The notes: a model not told the origin generated them from the sequence alone. 64,000 nt of DNA from Allosediminivita pacifica (GCF_003054175.1 NZ_QBKN01000009.1:1-64000); one strand, 5' to 3'; shown: positions 8,879-19,061, numbered from the stretch's first letter. A program made the numbers and translations.

Positions 8879-8999
8879 AGCCCTTGCCAACAACGGCCAT
8901 GACGTCTATAGGGGCCGCTCATCCACGGACTCCACCGGAATCAGGGTGACCCTCGCAATGCAAGGGGCTCTCCGGTGATGTTGAAGAAGGAAGGGCGAC

Positions 9000-9209
9000 A
9001 TGAACGCCAATGAACTCCGTGACAAGACCCCGGATCAGCTCCGGGATCAGCTTGTCCAGCTCAAGAAGGAGGCCTTCAACCTCCGCTTCCAGCAGGCCAC
9101 CAACCAGCTGGAAAACACCGCGCGCATGCGCACGGTCCGCCGCGACGTCGCGCGCGTGAAGACCATCCTGAACGAAAAGGCCGCTTCGGCGGCAGGCGAG
9201 GAGGCGTAA
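9000..9209 (+). CDS. rpmC: 50S ribosomal protein L29
   Basis: 69 residues with the L29 pattern [40 protein letters not shown] (key parts [11 protein letters not shown] and [14 protein letters not shown]). L29 neighbours L23 at the tunnel exit. AAGAAGGAAGGGCGAC precedes the ATG at 9000. It restarts the ribosomal series after insert A, and about 120 bases without a gene lie upstream, so a promoter is expected there, though none is obvious. rpsQ follows after 4 bases. Confidence 0.96.
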   Translation: MNANELRDKTPDQLRDQLVQLKKEAFNLRFQQATNQLENTARMRTVRRDVARVKTILNEKAASAAGEEA

Positions 9210-9213
9210 GACA

Positions 9214-9570
9214 ATGCCCAAGCGTATCCTGCAAGGCACCGTGACCTCCACCGCCAACGCGAACACCGTTACGGTGAGCGTCGAGCGCCGCATGAAGCAC
9301 CCCGTTCTTCAGAAGACGATCAAGAAGTCGAAGAAGTACCGTGCCCATGACGAAGCCGGCAACGTCTCCGTCGGCGATTTCGTCTTCATCCAGGAGTGCG
9401 CTCCGAAGTCGAAGACGAAGCGCTGGGAAGTGATGACCCAGGACATGATCGAAGCGTTCAACCGCCAGCGCGAAGAGAACGCCAAGATCCAGCAGAAGCT
9501 CGACGAGGAACGCCACGCCCAGCATGAGCGTGAGCGCGCCGAGCGCGAAGCAGCTGAAGCCGCCCACTAA
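9214..9570 (+). CDS. rpsQ: 30S ribosomal protein S17 with extended charged tail
   Basis: The first ~75 residues are canonical S17 ([60 protein letters not shown]). S17 is a primary 16S-binding protein of the 30S body. The total of 118 residues exceeds the usual ~80-85: the extra part is a Glu/Arg/Gln-rich helix ([29 protein letters not shown]). Together with the L3 tail this is the second ribosomal protein here with a long charged extension. Confidence 0.96.
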   Translation: MPKRILQGTVTSTANANTVTVSVERRMKHPVLQKTIKKSKKYRAHDEAGNVSVGDFVFIQECAPKSKTKRWEVMTQDMIEAFNRQREENAKIQQKLDEERHAQHERERAEREAAEAAH

Positions 9571-9662
9571 GCCGGGCGCACCGGGCCCCGAGCGGGGCCC
9601 GGATCACAATCGAAACCCCGGGGACTTAACGAGAACAGCCCCGGAAGGTCGGGAGAAACCAC

Positions 9663-10031
9663 ATGATCCAGATGCAGACCAATCTGGATGTCGCTGACAA
9701 TTCCGGTGCCCGGAAAGTTCAGTGCATCAAGGTCCTCGGCGGCTCGCATCGCCGCTACGCATCGGTCGGCGACATCATCGTCGTCTCGGTGAAGGAGGCC
9801 ATTCCGCGCGGCCGCGTGAAGAAGGGTGACGTCCGCAAGGCCGTCGTCGTGCGCACCGCGAAGGAAGTCCGCCGCGAGGACGGAACCGCGATCCGGTTCG
9901 ACCGCAACGCCGCCGTTATTCTGAACAACAATAACGAGCCCGTCGGGACCCGTATCTTCGGCCCCGTCGTGCGTGAGCTGCGTGCGAAGAACTTCATGAA
10001 GATCATCTCGCTCGCTCCGGAGGTGCTGTGA
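9663..10031 (+). CDS. rplN: 50S ribosomal protein L14
   Basis: 122 residues, starting [27 protein letters not shown], the invariant L14 N-terminus (here cited as [20 protein letters not shown]), with RGRVKKGDV and FGPVVRELR later. L14 forms intersubunit bridges and is the silencing-factor RsfS docking site. A 92-base gap with GGGCCCCGAGCGGGGCCCGG symmetry separates it from rpsQ; its TGA overlaps the rplX ATG by one base. Confidence 0.97.
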   Translation: MIQMQTNLDVADNSGARKVQCIKVLGGSHRRYASVGDIIVVSVKEAIPRGRVKKGDVRKAVVVRTAKEVRREDGTAIRFDRNAAVILNNNNEPVGTRIFGPVVRELRAKNFMKIISLAPEVL

Positions 10032-10342
10032 TGGCTGCCAAGATCCGCAAGGGCGACAAGGTCGTCGTGCTGACCGGCAAGGACAAGGGCAAGACCGGAG
10101 AGGTCACCCAGATCATGCCGAAGGACGGCAAGGCCGTCGTGGAAGGCCTGAACATGGCCGTTCGCCACGTCCGCCAGAGCCAGACAAGCCAGGGTGGCCG
10201 GCAGCCGAAGGCGCTGCCGATCGACCTGAGCAACCTCGCCGTCGCAGACAAGAACGGCAAGCCGACCCGCGTGGGCTTCCGCATGGAAGGCGACAAGAAG
10301 GTCCGCTTTGCCAAGACCACGGGGGACGCGATCGATGCTTGA
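10031..10342 (+). CDS. rplX: 50S ribosomal protein L24
   Basis: 103 residues from the ATG at 10031; a GTG three bases earlier is in frame but the ATG gives the standard [21 protein letters not shown] start with the KOW motif. L24 is an assembly-initiator protein of the 50S. The last codons overlap rplE by eight bases, an arrangement implying coupled translation. Confidence 0.96.
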   Translation: MAAKIRKGDKVVVLTGKDKGKTGEVTQIMPKDGKAVVEGLNMAVRHVRQSQTSQGGRQPKALPIDLSNLAVADKNGKPTRVGFRMEGDKKVRFAKTTGDAIDA

Positions 10343-10895
10343 TACCCAGAGCTACACACCGCGTCTCAAGGCGCAGTTCCGCGAGACCATCAAGCCGGCA
10401 CTCAAGGAAGAGTTCGGCTATGGCAACGACATGCAGATCCCGCGTCTGGACAAGATCGTCCTGAACATCGGCTGCGGTGCCGAGGCGGTGCGTGATTCCA
10501 AGAAGGCGAAATCGGCTCAGGAAGACCTGACCAAGATCGCCGGCCAGCTGGCCGTGACCACCAAGGCGAAGAAATCCATCGCCGGCTTCCGCGTTCGCGA
10601 GGAAATGCCGCTGGGTGCCAAGGTCACGCTGCGTGGCGACCGGATGTATGAATTCATGGATCGCCTGGTGAACATCGCGATGCCCCGCATCCGCGACTTC
10701 CGGGGCGTGAAGCCGAGCTTCGACGGCCGTGGCAACTTTGCCATGGGCATCAAGGAGCACATCGTCTTCCCCGAGATCGAGTTCGACAAGGTCGACGAGG
10801 TCTGGGGCATGGACATCATCATCACCACCACCGCGCAGTCCGACGCGGAAGCCAAGGCGCTGTTGAAGCATTTCAACATGCCCTTCAACGCCTGA
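10335..10895 (+). CDS. rplE: 50S ribosomal protein L5
   Basis: 186 residues from the ATG at 10335 ([19 protein letters not shown]); a start at 10308 would run deep into rplX and lacks family similarity. Motifs include [33 protein letters not shown] and [10 protein letters not shown], all typical of L5, which with L18 and L25 binds 5S rRNA in the central protuberance. Confidence 0.96.
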   Translation: MLDTQSYTPRLKAQFRETIKPALKEEFGYGNDMQIPRLDKIVLNIGCGAEAVRDSKKAKSAQEDLTKIAGQLAVTTKAKKSIAGFRVREEMPLGAKVTLRGDRMYEFMDRLVNIAMPRIRDFRGVKPSFDGRGNFAMGIKEHIVFPEIEFDKVDEVWGMDIIITTTAQSDAEAKALLKHFNMPFNA

Positions 10896-10909
10896 GGGAG
10901 CCGAGAATC

Positions 10910-11215
10910 ATGGCAAAGAAAGCAATGATCGAACGCGAGAAGAAGCGTCAGCGGCTGGTGGAGAAATACGCCGCCAAGCGCGCCGAGCTCAAAGAGATCG
11001 CGAACGACGAATCCAAGCCGATGGAAGAGCGGTTCAAGGCACGCCTTGATCTGGCGAAACTGCCCCGCAACTCCTCGCCGACCCGCCTGCACAACCGGTG
11101 CCAGATCTCGGGTCGTCCGCACGCGTACTACCGCAAGCTGAAGATCAGCCGTATCGCCCTGCGCGATCTCGGTTCGACCGGTCAGCTTCCCGGTGTCGTG
11201 AAATCGAGCTGGTAA
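10910..11215 (+). CDS. rpsN: 30S ribosomal protein S14 (long, zinc-free form)
   Basis: 101 residues starting [21 protein letters not shown] and ending LPGVVKSSW. The region [20 protein letters not shown] retains one cysteine only, so this is the long C-minus paralogue that does not need zinc, rather than the short CXXC form. S14 sits in the 30S head. A purple ribosome site (GGGAGCCGAGA) precedes it. Confidence 0.96.
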   Translation: MAKKAMIEREKKRQRLVEKYAAKRAELKEIANDESKPMEERFKARLDLAKLPRNSSPTRLHNRCQISGRPHAYYRKLKISRIALRDLGSTGQLPGVVKSSW

Positions 11216-11228
11216 GGGAGGGCATTTC

Positions 11229-11621
11229 ATGAACGATCCAGTCGGCGATATGCTCACCCGTATCCGGAACGCGTCGATGCGCGGCAAGTCGACAGTGTCG
11301 ACGCCCGCGTCCAAGCTGCGCGCCTGGGTGCTCGATGTGCTGAGCGATGAGGGCTACATCCGCGGCTACGAAGCCGGGACCGATGCGCTGGGACACCCCA
11401 CGCTCGAGATTGCCCTGAAATACTACGAAGGCGCCCCCGTCATTCGCGAAGTGAAGCGGGTCTCCAAGCCCGGTCGTCGCGTCTACATGGGCGTCAAGGA
11501 CATCCCGCAGGTCCGTCAGGGCCTTGGTGTGTCGATTGTCTCCACCCCCAAGGGTGTGATGTCGGATGCAAGTGCACGTGCCGCCAACGTTGGTGGCGAG
11601 GTGCTTTGCACGGTATTCTGA
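11229..11621 (+). CDS. rpsH: 30S ribosomal protein S8
   Basis: 130 residues, starting [20 protein letters not shown] and ending in the conserved [33 protein letters not shown] block (key part STPKGVMSD). S8 nucleates assembly of the 30S platform and in E. coli is the translational repressor of the spc operon. No equivalent target could be identified in this sequence. AAGGGAGGGC lies ahead of the ATG. Confidence 0.96.
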   Translation: MNDPVGDMLTRIRNASMRGKSTVSTPASKLRAWVLDVLSDEGYIRGYEAGTDALGHPTLEIALKYYEGAPVIREVKRVSKPGRRVYMGVKDIPQVRQGLGVSIVSTPKGVMSDASARAANVGGEVLCTVF

Positions 11622-11631
11622 GGAGGGCCCG

Positions 11632-12165
11632 ATGTCTCGTATTGGCAAGAAGCCGGTCACTCTGCCGTCCGGCGTTTCGGCGAACGTCTCGGGTCAGACC
11701 ATCGAGGTGAAGGGGCCGAAAGGCACCCAGAGCTTCACGGCGACCGACGACGTGACCCTGACCGTGGCGGACGACTCCGTCACCGTCACCCCGCGCGGCA
11801 CGTCCAAGCGTGCGCGCCAGCAGTGGGGGATGTCCCGCACGATCGTGGCCAACATGGTTCACGGCGTGACGGACACCTTCAAGAAGGAGCTCGAGATCCA
11901 GGGCGTGGGTTACCGCGCGCAGCTGCAGGGCCAGGTCCTGAAGCTGAACCTCGGTCTCAGCCACGATGTCGACTTCGCGATCCCCGAGGGGATCACCGTC
12001 ACCTGCCCGAAGCCCACCGAGATCATCGTCGAGGGGCACAACGCGCAGCAGGTTGGTGAGGTCGCCGCGAACATCCGCGACTGGCGCCGCCCCGAGCCGT
12101 ACAAAGGGAAGGGTATTCGCTACAAGGGCGAGTACATCTTCCAGAAGGAAGGCAAGAAGAAGTAA
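11632..12165 (+). CDS. rplF: 50S ribosomal protein L6
   Basis: 177 residues from the ATG at 11632 ([15 protein letters not shown]), preceded by GAGGAGGG; a longer frame from 11566 overlaps rpsH and is rejected. The second half has the L6 duplicates [20 protein letters not shown] and the C-terminal signature [11 protein letters not shown] in the local form [17 protein letters not shown]6 sits near the sarcin-ricin loop and factor-binding site. Confidence 0.97.
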   Translation: MSRIGKKPVTLPSGVSANVSGQTIEVKGPKGTQSFTATDDVTLTVADDSVTVTPRGTSKRARQQWGMSRTIVANMVHGVTDTFKKELEIQGVGYRAQLQGQVLKLNLGLSHDVDFAIPEGITVTCPKPTEIIVEGHNAQQVGEVAANIRDWRRPEPYKGKGIRYKGEYIFQKEGKKK

Positions 12166-12176
12166 GGACGCGACAG

Positions 12177-12539
12177 ATGGCATACAGCAAACGTCAACTG
12201 TTCCTGAAGCGCCGCCTGCGCGTCCGGAACAAACTCCGCCAGGTGAACGCCGGACGCGTTCGCCTGTCGGTTCACCGCTCGAACAAGAACATCAGCGTCC
12301 AGCTGATCGACGATGTGGAAGGCCGCACGCTGGCCCACGCCTCGACGATGGAGAAGGACCTCGGTGTCACGGGCAACGGTGCAAACGTCGAAGCCGCCCA
12401 GAAGGTCGGCGCCCTGATCGCCGAGCGGGCCAAGGCTGCCGGCGTCGAGGCCGCCTACTTCGACCGCGGTGGTTTCCTCTACCACGGTCGCGTCAAGGCT
12501 CTGGCCGACGCGGCGCGCGAGGCCGGGCTCAAGCTCTGA
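12177..12539 (+). CDS. rplR: 50S ribosomal protein L18
   Basis: 120 residues with [18 protein letters not shown] and the C-terminal [26 protein letters not shown] characteristic of L18 (key parts [11 protein letters not shown] and AREAGL). L18 is a 5S rRNA-binding protein. Eleven bases separate it from rplF. It is followed by a 171-base gap containing a terminator-like hairpin before rpsE, unusual because rplR and rpsE are normally adjacent. Confidence 0.96.
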   Translation: MAYSKRQLFLKRRLRVRNKLRQVNAGRVRLSVHRSNKNISVQLIDDVEGRTLAHASTMEKDLGVTGNGANVEAAQKVGALIAERAKAAGVEAAYFDRGGFLYHGRVKALADAAREAGLKL

Positions 12540-12562
12540 GCCTGCCTCTCGCAGGAACTTCC

Positions 12563-12590
12563 GGGGTGCGCGGTCGCCGCGCACCCCTTT
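12563..12590 (+). terminator. Hairpin with short T-run between rplR and rpsE
   Basis: GGGGTGCGCGG (12563-12573) pairs perfectly with CCGCGCACCCC (12577-12587) around a 3-base loop and is followed by TTT. The stem is very stable, the T-run short. Partial termination, or 3'-end protection after processing within the spc transcript, is the likely role. Confidence 0.6.
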
Positions 12591-12710
12591 GCACAGGCGC
12601 AGGCCGGACGGGCAGCCGCCCCACGGCCTCGATGATCGGGGGGCGCGTATCCACGCCCACTTCGATTGGAGAACCGGCGCGAGACCGCGCCACGAGAAAG
12701 GACATGCCGC

Positions 12711-13298
12711 ATGGCAGAACGTGACAACCGCAGGGGCAACCGCCGCGACCGCGACGAAACCCCCGAATTCGCCGATCGCCTCGTCGCGATCAACCGCGTC
12801 TCCAAGACCGTCAAGGGCGGCAAGCGCTTCGGCTTCGCGGCGCTCGTGGTCGTCGGTGACCAGAAGGGCCGCGTCGGCTTCGGCAAGGGCAAGGCCAAGG
12901 AGGTCCCCGAGGCCATCCGCAAGGCCACCGAGCAGGCCAAGCGCAAGATGATCCGCGTGCCGCTTCGCGAAGGCCGCACCCTGCACCACGACCAGGAAGG
13001 TCGCTGGGGGGCAGGCAAGGTCATCATGCGGACCGCACCGCAGGGTACCGGTATCATCGCCGGTGGTCCCATGCGTGCCGTCTTCGAGATGCTGGGTGTT
13101 CAGGACGTCGTCGCCAAGTCGAACGGCTCGCAGAACCCCTACAACATGATCCGTGCCACGCTGGACGGCCTGCAGCGCGAGCAGTCGCCCCGCATGGTGG
13201 CGCAGCGCCGCGGCAAGAAGGTCGCAGACATCCTGCCCAAGCGGGACGAAGCACCGTCGCACGGCGATCCGCAGACCCAGCTTGCCGAGGAGGCGTAA
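12711..13298 (+). CDS. rpsE: 30S ribosomal protein S5
   Basis: 195 residues from the ATG at 12711 ([16 protein letters not shown]); the in-frame start at 12666 is not supported. The dsRBD core has [21 protein letters not shown] and [24 protein letters not shown] (conserved GDxxGRVGFGxGKA), followed by [19 protein letters not shown]5 acts in decoding fidelity and, with S3 and S4, at the mRNA entry. N- and C-terminal tails are somewhat longer than in E. coli. Confidence 0.96.
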   Translation: MAERDNRRGNRRDRDETPEFADRLVAINRVSKTVKGGKRFGFAALVVVGDQKGRVGFGKGKAKEVPEAIRKATEQAKRKMIRVPLREGRTLHHDQEGRWGAGKVIMRTAPQGTGIIAGGPMRAVFEMLGVQDVVAKSNGSQNPYNMIRATLDGLQREQSPRMVAQRRGKKVADILPKRDEAPSHGDPQTQLAEEA

Positions 13299-13301
13299 CC
13301 C

Positions 13302-13490
13302 ATGGCCAAGACCATCGTCGTCAAGCAGATCGGCAGCCCGATCCGCCGCCCCGCCGACCAGCGTGCCACGCTGGTGGGCCTGGGCCTGAACAAGATGCAC
13401 AAGACCCGCGTGCTCGAGGATACCCCCTCGGTTCGCGGCATGATCCGCAAGATCCCCCACCTGGTGGAGGTCGTCGAAGAGCGCGACTGA
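13302..13490 (+). CDS. rpmD: 50S ribosomal protein L30
   Basis: 62 residues starting [24 protein letters not shown] and including [23 protein letters not shown], the standard L30 fold (key parts [10 protein letters not shown] and LGLNKMHKT). Three bases after rpsE. It is followed by an intrinsic terminator, so rplO and secY, which normally continue the spc operon, are in a separate transcript here or depend on read-through. Confidence 0.96.
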   Translation: MAKTIVVKQIGSPIRRPADQRATLVGLGLNKMHKTRVLEDTPSVRGMIRKIPHLVEVVEERD

Positions 13491-13514
13491 GCGCCCTTCG
13501 CGGATTGAAGTTTG

Positions 13515-13549
13515 AAGCGCCCGTCGGAGAGATCCCGCGGGCGTTTTTC
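13515..13549 (+). terminator. Intrinsic terminator after rpmD
   Basis: AAGCGCCCG (13515-13523) pairs with CGGGCGTTT (13538-13546) including one G-U pair, and the stem runs into TTTTTCTGTTT. It should end the rpsE-rpmD part of the spc transcript before insert B. Confidence 0.75.
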
Positions 13550-13588
13550 TGTTTGGGGGAGGGGTGTCGGGGGGACTCCGCCTTTCGT

Positions 13589-13752
13589 CCGGAACAAGGG
13601 GCGTCAGCCCGCCGGGCGGGCGCCGGACCGTCCCCGCGGTCTGGCGCTTTGGTTGCCGCCGCGCTGAGGTCCGAGGTCATCCGAACCTTGCCGGCACAAA
13701 GTGCCCAGCCCGGAGGTCGTGGCGCCAAACCGCGGTCCGGCGCGCGCCCGGC
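13589..13752. repeat. Dispersed repeat with internal inverted symmetry, copy 1
   Basis: About 164 bp matching a second segment at 63224-63386 in the same orientation. Both begin CCGGAACAAGGGG, share an exact ~31-bp block starting CGCCGGACCGTCCCC (13621 onward), then GAGGTCAT, then GGAGGTCG, and end with GCGCCAAACC..CGGTCCGGCGC. The two arms are near inverted repeats of each other (GGACCG..CGCGGTCTGGCGC against GCGCCAAACCGCGGTCC), so the RNA could fold into a long stem. No transposase is present. The segment 13753-13880 between it and the next gene holds nothing I can identify. Confidence 0.8.
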
Positions 13753-13880
13753 TTGTCGGTGTGCGCCTCGGCAAACCCTGGCGGCGATTTCGCGCGCCCA
13801 CCGCGACATTGCCGCGTTTCCGCCGCGGACTATCCTCTGACCGGACGACCGATCCCCGGTCCAACACAGGAGGACAGACC

Positions 13881-14660
13881 ATGACCACCCGCCGCACCTT
13901 CCTTGCCAGTGCCGCCGCCGCTGCCGGCGCCATCACCGTTCTGCCTTATGCCGCGCGGGCCGAGGCCCACGCCTCGAACAGCTTCGACACCGGGATGGGC
14001 CCGCTGACGGTGCATCCCGTGTCGCACGCCTCCTTCGTGATGGAGACGCCCGCCGGCGTGATCTACGTCGACCCTGTGGGCGAGGCGTCGCAGTACGAGG
14101 ACTTCCCCGCCGCGGACCTGATCCTCATCACGCACGAGCACGGCGACCACTACAACGCCGAGGTGCTGCAGGCGCTCAAGGGCGAGGACACGCATCTCAT
14201 CACCAACCCCGCTGTGGCCGAGATGCTGCCCGAGGGGCTGCAGGCCGACGAGGTCATGGCCAACGGCGACAGTACCGGCTGGAACGACATCTCGATCGAC
14301 GCGATCCCGGCCTACAACACCACCGAGGGGCGCACGAACTTTCACCCCGAGGGGCGCGACAACGGTTATGTCCTGACCATGGGCGACTTCCGGGTCTACA
14401 TCTCGGGCGATACCGAGGACACGCCGGAGATGCGCGCGCTCGAGGACATCGACCTGGCGTTCCTCTGCATGAACTTGCCCTACACCATGACCGCCGAGCA
14501 GGCGGCGGACGCCGTGGCCGAGTTCCAGCCTACCTATGTCTATCCCTACCACTACCGCGGGCAGGACGGCGGCACGCAGGATCCCGAACACTTCGCCGAA
14601 CTGGTGGGCGAGGCCACGCAGGTGAAGATGGGCGACTGGTACGCGCCCGGCGAGCTTTGA
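13881..14660 (+). CDS. Tat-exported metallo-beta-lactamase-fold hydrolase (UlaG-like)
   Basis: 259 residues from ATG 13881, preceded by CAGGAGGACAGACC. The N-terminus MTTRRTFLASAAAAAGAI is a twin-arginine signal, so the protein is probably exported folded. The metal site motif HEHGDH is at residues 85-90, with further candidate ligands at ISGDTEDTPEM and YPYHYRGQ. These features define the UlaG-like group of the metallo-beta-lactamase superfamily; the substrate is not known. It lies inside the spc gene series, after the rpmD terminator, with its own ribosome site. Confidence 0.8.
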   Translation: MTTRRTFLASAAAAAGAITVLPYAARAEAHASNSFDTGMGPLTVHPVSHASFVMETPAGVIYVDPVGEASQYEDFPAADLILITHEHGDHYNAEVLQALKGEDTHLITNPAVAEMLPEGLQADEVMANGDSTGWNDISIDAIPAYNTTEGRTNFHPEGRDNGYVLTMGDFRVYISGDTEDTPEMRALEDIDLAFLCMNLPYTMTAEQAADAVAEFQPTYVYPYHYRGQDGGTQDPEHFAELVGEATQVKMGDWYAPGEL

Positions 14661-14739
14661 GCACAGCCCCTGTGCATCGCCCGCGCTTGACCGGATCGGT
14701 GCGGGCGAGGTATCAGGCTTCAGCCGAAAAACGTCTGGC

Positions 14740-14850
14740 CGGTACGGTTATCCCGGCCCCCGCGCAACGCGCCGGGAGTTAGTCGACCCCCAGAGGGTCG
14801 AACCCGCGGCACCCTGAAACGAGGGGTGTCGTGGACTGCCGCAGAGGGCA
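14740..14850 (+). other. Structured non-coding segment ahead of the small membrane protein
   Basis: Three or four short hairpins follow one another: CCCGG..CCGGG near 14753-14776, CGACCC CCAGA GGGTCG near 14784-14800, GGCACCC with GGGTGTC near 14807-14832, and CTGCC GCAGAG GGCAG near 14836-14851. They lie in the leader of the gene at 14885. It may be an untranslated leader or small RNA; no known riboswitch consensus was recognised. Confidence 0.3.
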
Positions 14851-14884
14851 GCGCACATGGCACCCGCATCCAGATGGAGTGACC

Positions 14885-15121
14885 ATGGACAAGGCAAAAT
14901 CTACTCTGATCCTCGCGCAGGTCATGATTTCGGGCAGCATGTCCTTTCTCATGACCCTGATCTTCCGCGCCATCCCGACGGTGGGCATCCCGGGCTGGTT
15001 CACGGACTGGCTGGTGGGCTGGCTTGTCGCCTGGCCGGTGGCCTTCGTGCTGTCGATCATCGTGGGCCGGACGGCCTTTGCGCTGGCGGGCCGCATCACG
15101 CGCCTGACCGAGCCCGCGTGA
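14885..15121 (+). CDS. Small two-TM membrane protein, DUF2798-like
   Basis: 78 residues from ATG 14885 (MDKAKSTLILAQVMISGSMSF). Two hydrophobic segments, about residues 7-30 and 40-65, are joined by GIPGWFTDWLVGWLVAWPVAF, the pattern of DUF2798 proteins, whose role is unknown. A longer frame from 14831 lacks a ribosome site. It is the last gene of insert B, ahead of rplO. Confidence 0.65.
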   Translation: MDKAKSTLILAQVMISGSMSFLMTLIFRAIPTVGIPGWFTDWLVGWLVAWPVAFVLSIIVGRTAFALAGRITRLTEPA

Positions 15122-15264
15122 CTGCGCGGGTGCAGGGACTTGATCCTGCGCCGAACGGGTCTTATACGCGCCCGGTGGCCCCGAGTGGGCCGCGACTCAC
15201 GTAATCGCATGCCGTGGTCGGCCCATTACGCTTCGGGGGCCGCATCCGGCGAAGGAGAAGCGAC

Positions 15265-15738
15265 ATGAAACTGCACGAACTGCGCGACAATCCCGGCGCA
15301 ACCAAGAAGGCCATGCGCGTTGGCCGCGGCCCCGGCTCCGGCAAGGGCAAGATGGGTGGCCGTGGTATCAAGGGTCAGAAATCCCGCTCGGGCGTGAGCA
15401 TCAACGGCTACGAAGGTGGCCAGATGCCGCTCTACCAGCGTCTGCCCAAGCGCGGCTTCAACAAGCCGAACCGCAAGAGCTACGCGGTGGTGAACCTCGG
15501 GATGATCCAGAAATTCGTCGACGCCGGCAAGCTCGACGCCGGTCAGCCGATCGACGAAGCCAAGCTCGTCGAATGCGGCCTTGTCCGTCGTTCGCTGGAC
15601 GGCATCCGCGTCCTCGCCAAGGGCGAGCTGACCTCGGGCCTGACGCTGAACGTCACCGGTGCTTCCAAGTCGGCTGTCGAAGCCGTCGAGAAAGCCGGCG
15701 GCTCGCTCAATGTCACGAGCACGGCAGCGGCGGAATAA
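15265..15738 (+). CDS. rplO: 50S ribosomal protein L15
   Basis: 157 residues from ATG 15265 ([22 protein letters not shown]), following GAAGGAGAAGCGAC, a strong ribosome site. The Gly-rich N-terminal segment ([24 protein letters not shown]) and [17 protein letters not shown]-like sequence (here [17 protein letters not shown]) are L15 hallmarks. L15 is a late 50S assembly protein. It is normally next to rpmD; here 1.8 kb of foreign-looking genes intervene. Confidence 0.96.
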   Translation: MKLHELRDNPGATKKAMRVGRGPGSGKGKMGGRGIKGQKSRSGVSINGYEGGQMPLYQRLPKRGFNKPNRKSYAVVNLGMIQKFVDAGKLDAGQPIDEAKLVECGLVRRSLDGIRVLAKGELTSGLTLNVTGASKSAVEAVEKAGGSLNVTSTAAAE

Positions 15739-15844
15739 CCGGTTGTGAGCGGCGCATGCGCCGCTTACACCTGCCAACAGTTTTCCTGAACGCCGCCGAC
15801 GCCGGAAGACGTCTGGCGGCGTTCGTCTGAAAAGAGAGACCCGT

Positions 15845-17211
<1,367 letters not shown>

Positions 17212-17215
<4 letters not shown>

Positions 17216-17856
17216 ACATCATTCTTCTTGGGCCGCCGGGAGCGGGGAAGGGCACGCAAGCCCGCATTCTGGAAAAGAACCGGGGCATGGTTCAGCTCAG
17301 CACGGGCGACATGCTGCGGGAAGCAAAAGACAGCGGAACCGAAATGGGCCAGAAGGTCGCCGAGGTCATGGCGGCCGGCAATCTGGTCACCGACGATATC
17401 GTCATCGGCCTGATCCGCGAAAAGCTCGAGGCCTCCGACGGCAAGGGGTTCATCTTCGACGGGTTCCCGCGCACGCTGAAGCAGGCGGACGCGCTGGGTG
17501 ACCTGCTCGAGGACATGGGCGAGAAGCTCGATCACGTGATCGAGCTGCGCGTGGACGACGACAAGCTGGTGGAACGCATCACGGCGCGGTCGACTTGCGC
17601 CAACTGCGGCGAGGTCTACAACGACCTGACCAAGCCGATCCCCGAGGACGGCAAATGCGCCGTCTGCGGCGGGACCGAGTTCAAGCGCCGCGCGGATGAC
17701 AACGAGGAAAGCCTCAAGACCCGTCTGCTGGCCTACTACAAGCAGACCTCGACGCTGGTGGGCTACTACTACGTCAAGGGTCTCTACTCCCGCGTCGACG
17801 GCCTGGGCGAGATCGACGATGTCCAGGCGGCGATCACCGAGAAGCTGGACGGCTGA
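17212..17856 (+). CDS. adk: Adenylate kinase
   Basis: 214 residues from the ATG overlapping the secY stop. P-loop [11 protein letters not shown] is at residues 7-17, the NMP-binding site LSTGDMLRE follows, and [13 protein letters not shown] is conserved. It catalyses ATP + AMP to 2 ADP in the cytoplasm. The LID domain carries four cysteines, CANC and CAVC, the zinc-binding variety seen in Gram-positive and many alphaproteobacterial enzymes; E. coli lacks them. A terminator-like hairpin follows. Confidence 0.98.
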
Positions 17857-17871
17857 ACCTCCTTGCTCCGT

Positions 17872-17900
17872 CCTCTCCCCGGCCGGGAGAGGGCGATTTT
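17872..17900 (+). terminator. Probable terminator after adk
   Basis: CCTCTCCC (17872-17879) pairs with GGGAGAGG (17885-17892), 5-base loop, followed by GCGATTTT. Confidence 0.6.
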
Positions 17901-18165
17901 CCCGGGAAGACCGGGGCCCGAAAGAGGCGCGGGACGCAGGTCTGACGGCCTTGTCTGATGCGGCTTGACGTGGGTTCTGAATCGCTTTACGCACCCGCAT
18001 CTCTGAACGGGAATCACGACTGGTGGCCGTTTCCGCGGCCGCTGCCGATCACCTCGACTGCGCGACGGCCCGAAGGCGACCTGCCTCGGGCCACATGTTG
18101 TGAAAGACACGAGTTGTGAAAAAAGGGCCTGGGGCTACGGGCTCGCAACGAAAAGGAACAGCATT
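17901..18165. other. Gene-free gap between adk and rpsM
   Basis: No open frame with a ribosome site is visible on either strand. Several short GC-rich palindromes (CCGGGAAGACCGGG, GGCCGTTTCCGCGGCC) are present. Because a terminator precedes it and rpsM follows, the alpha-operon promoter is expected here, but no convincing -35/-10 pair can be pointed to. Confidence 0.5.
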
Positions 18166-18534
18166 TTGGCACGAATTGCCGGCGTCAACATCCCGACCCA
18201 CAAACGGGTCCCGATCGCTCTGACCTACATCCACGGCATCGGTCCTTCCACGGCGAAGGACATCTGCGAGGCCGTCAACATCGACCTGAGCCGCCGCGTC
18301 AACGAACTGAGCGATGCCGAAGTGCTCGCCGTTCGTGAGCACATCGACGCGAACCTCACGGTCGAAGGCGACCTGCGCCGCGAAGTGCAGATGAACGTCA
18401 AGCGCCTGATGGACCTCGGCTGCTACCGCGGCCTGCGCCATCGTCGCAACCTCCCCGTGCGCGGTCAGCGCACCCACACCAACGCTCGCACGCGCAAGGG
18501 CCCCGCAAAGCCCATCGCAGGCAAGAAGAAGTAA
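18166..18534 (+). CDS. rpsM: 30S ribosomal protein S13, TTG start
   Basis: 122 residues beginning at TTG 18166: the mature sequence [25 protein letters not shown] is the universal S13 N-terminus, and no ATG gives the right length (an in-frame ATG at 18100 would add 22 unrelated residues). AAAAGGAACAGCATT lies before the TTG. The C-terminal region [25 protein letters not shown] (key part [17 protein letters not shown]) is canonical. S13 is in the 30S head, contacting tRNA and the 50S. A TTG start for a highly expressed protein is unusual. Confidence 0.95.
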   Translation: MARIAGVNIPTHKRVPIALTYIHGIGPSTAKDICEAVNIDLSRRVNELSDAEVLAVREHIDANLTVEGDLRREVQMNVKRLMDLGCYRGLRHRRNLPVRGQRTHTNARTRKGPAKPIAGKKK

Positions 18535-18549
18535 GGGGAGACACGACTC

Positions 18550-18945
18550 ATGGCACGCGATACTCGCCGCACCAGCGGCAAGAAGAAGGTCTCCAAGAAC
18601 ATCGCCGCTGGCGTTGCTCACGTGAACTCGACCTTCAACAACACCAAGATCCTGATCTCCGACGTGCAGGGCAACGCCATTTCCTGGTCGTCCGCCGGCA
18701 CCATGGGCTTCAAGGGCTCGCGCAAGTCGACGCCCTACGCCGCCCAGCTGGCCGCGGAAGATGCAGGCAAGAAGGCGCAGGAGCACGGCGTCAAGACCCT
18801 CGAGGTCGAGGTGCAGGGCCCCGGTTCGGGCCGTGAATCCGCGCTGCGCGCCCTGGCCGCAGCGGGCTTCAACATCACCTCGATCCGCGACGTGACGCCC
18901 ATCGCCCACAACGGCTGCCGCCCGCCCAAGCGCCGCCGCGTCTGA
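18550..18945 (+). CDS. rpsK: 30S ribosomal protein S11
   Basis: 131 residues, with the family's [42 protein letters not shown] core (cited as [11 protein letters not shown] and [14 protein letters not shown]) and the C-terminal [19 protein letters not shown]11 forms the 30S platform near the E-site codon. Fifteen bases after rpsM, with GGGGAGACACGACTC upstream. Confidence 0.97.
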   Translation: MARDTRRTSGKKKVSKNIAAGVAHVNSTFNNTKILISDVQGNAISWSSAGTMGFKGSRKSTPYAAQLAAEDAGKKAQEHGVKTLEVEVQGPGSGRESALRALAAAGFNITSIRDVTPIAHNGCRPPKRRRV

Positions 18946-19061
18946 TCGGTTTCACTCTACTACGGGGCCGGGCCTTCGCGCCCGGCCCCGCTACGCCATT
19001 TTGAACCTCGGGCGTCCCGACCCTTCGGACATGGGGGCGGGGCAGGTATGGAGGGAACTGC

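Noticed and set aside
14780-14812. tRNA-like GGTTCGACCC box on the minus strand
   Set aside because: No acceptor or anticodon stem can be folded around it; it belongs to a simple hairpin.
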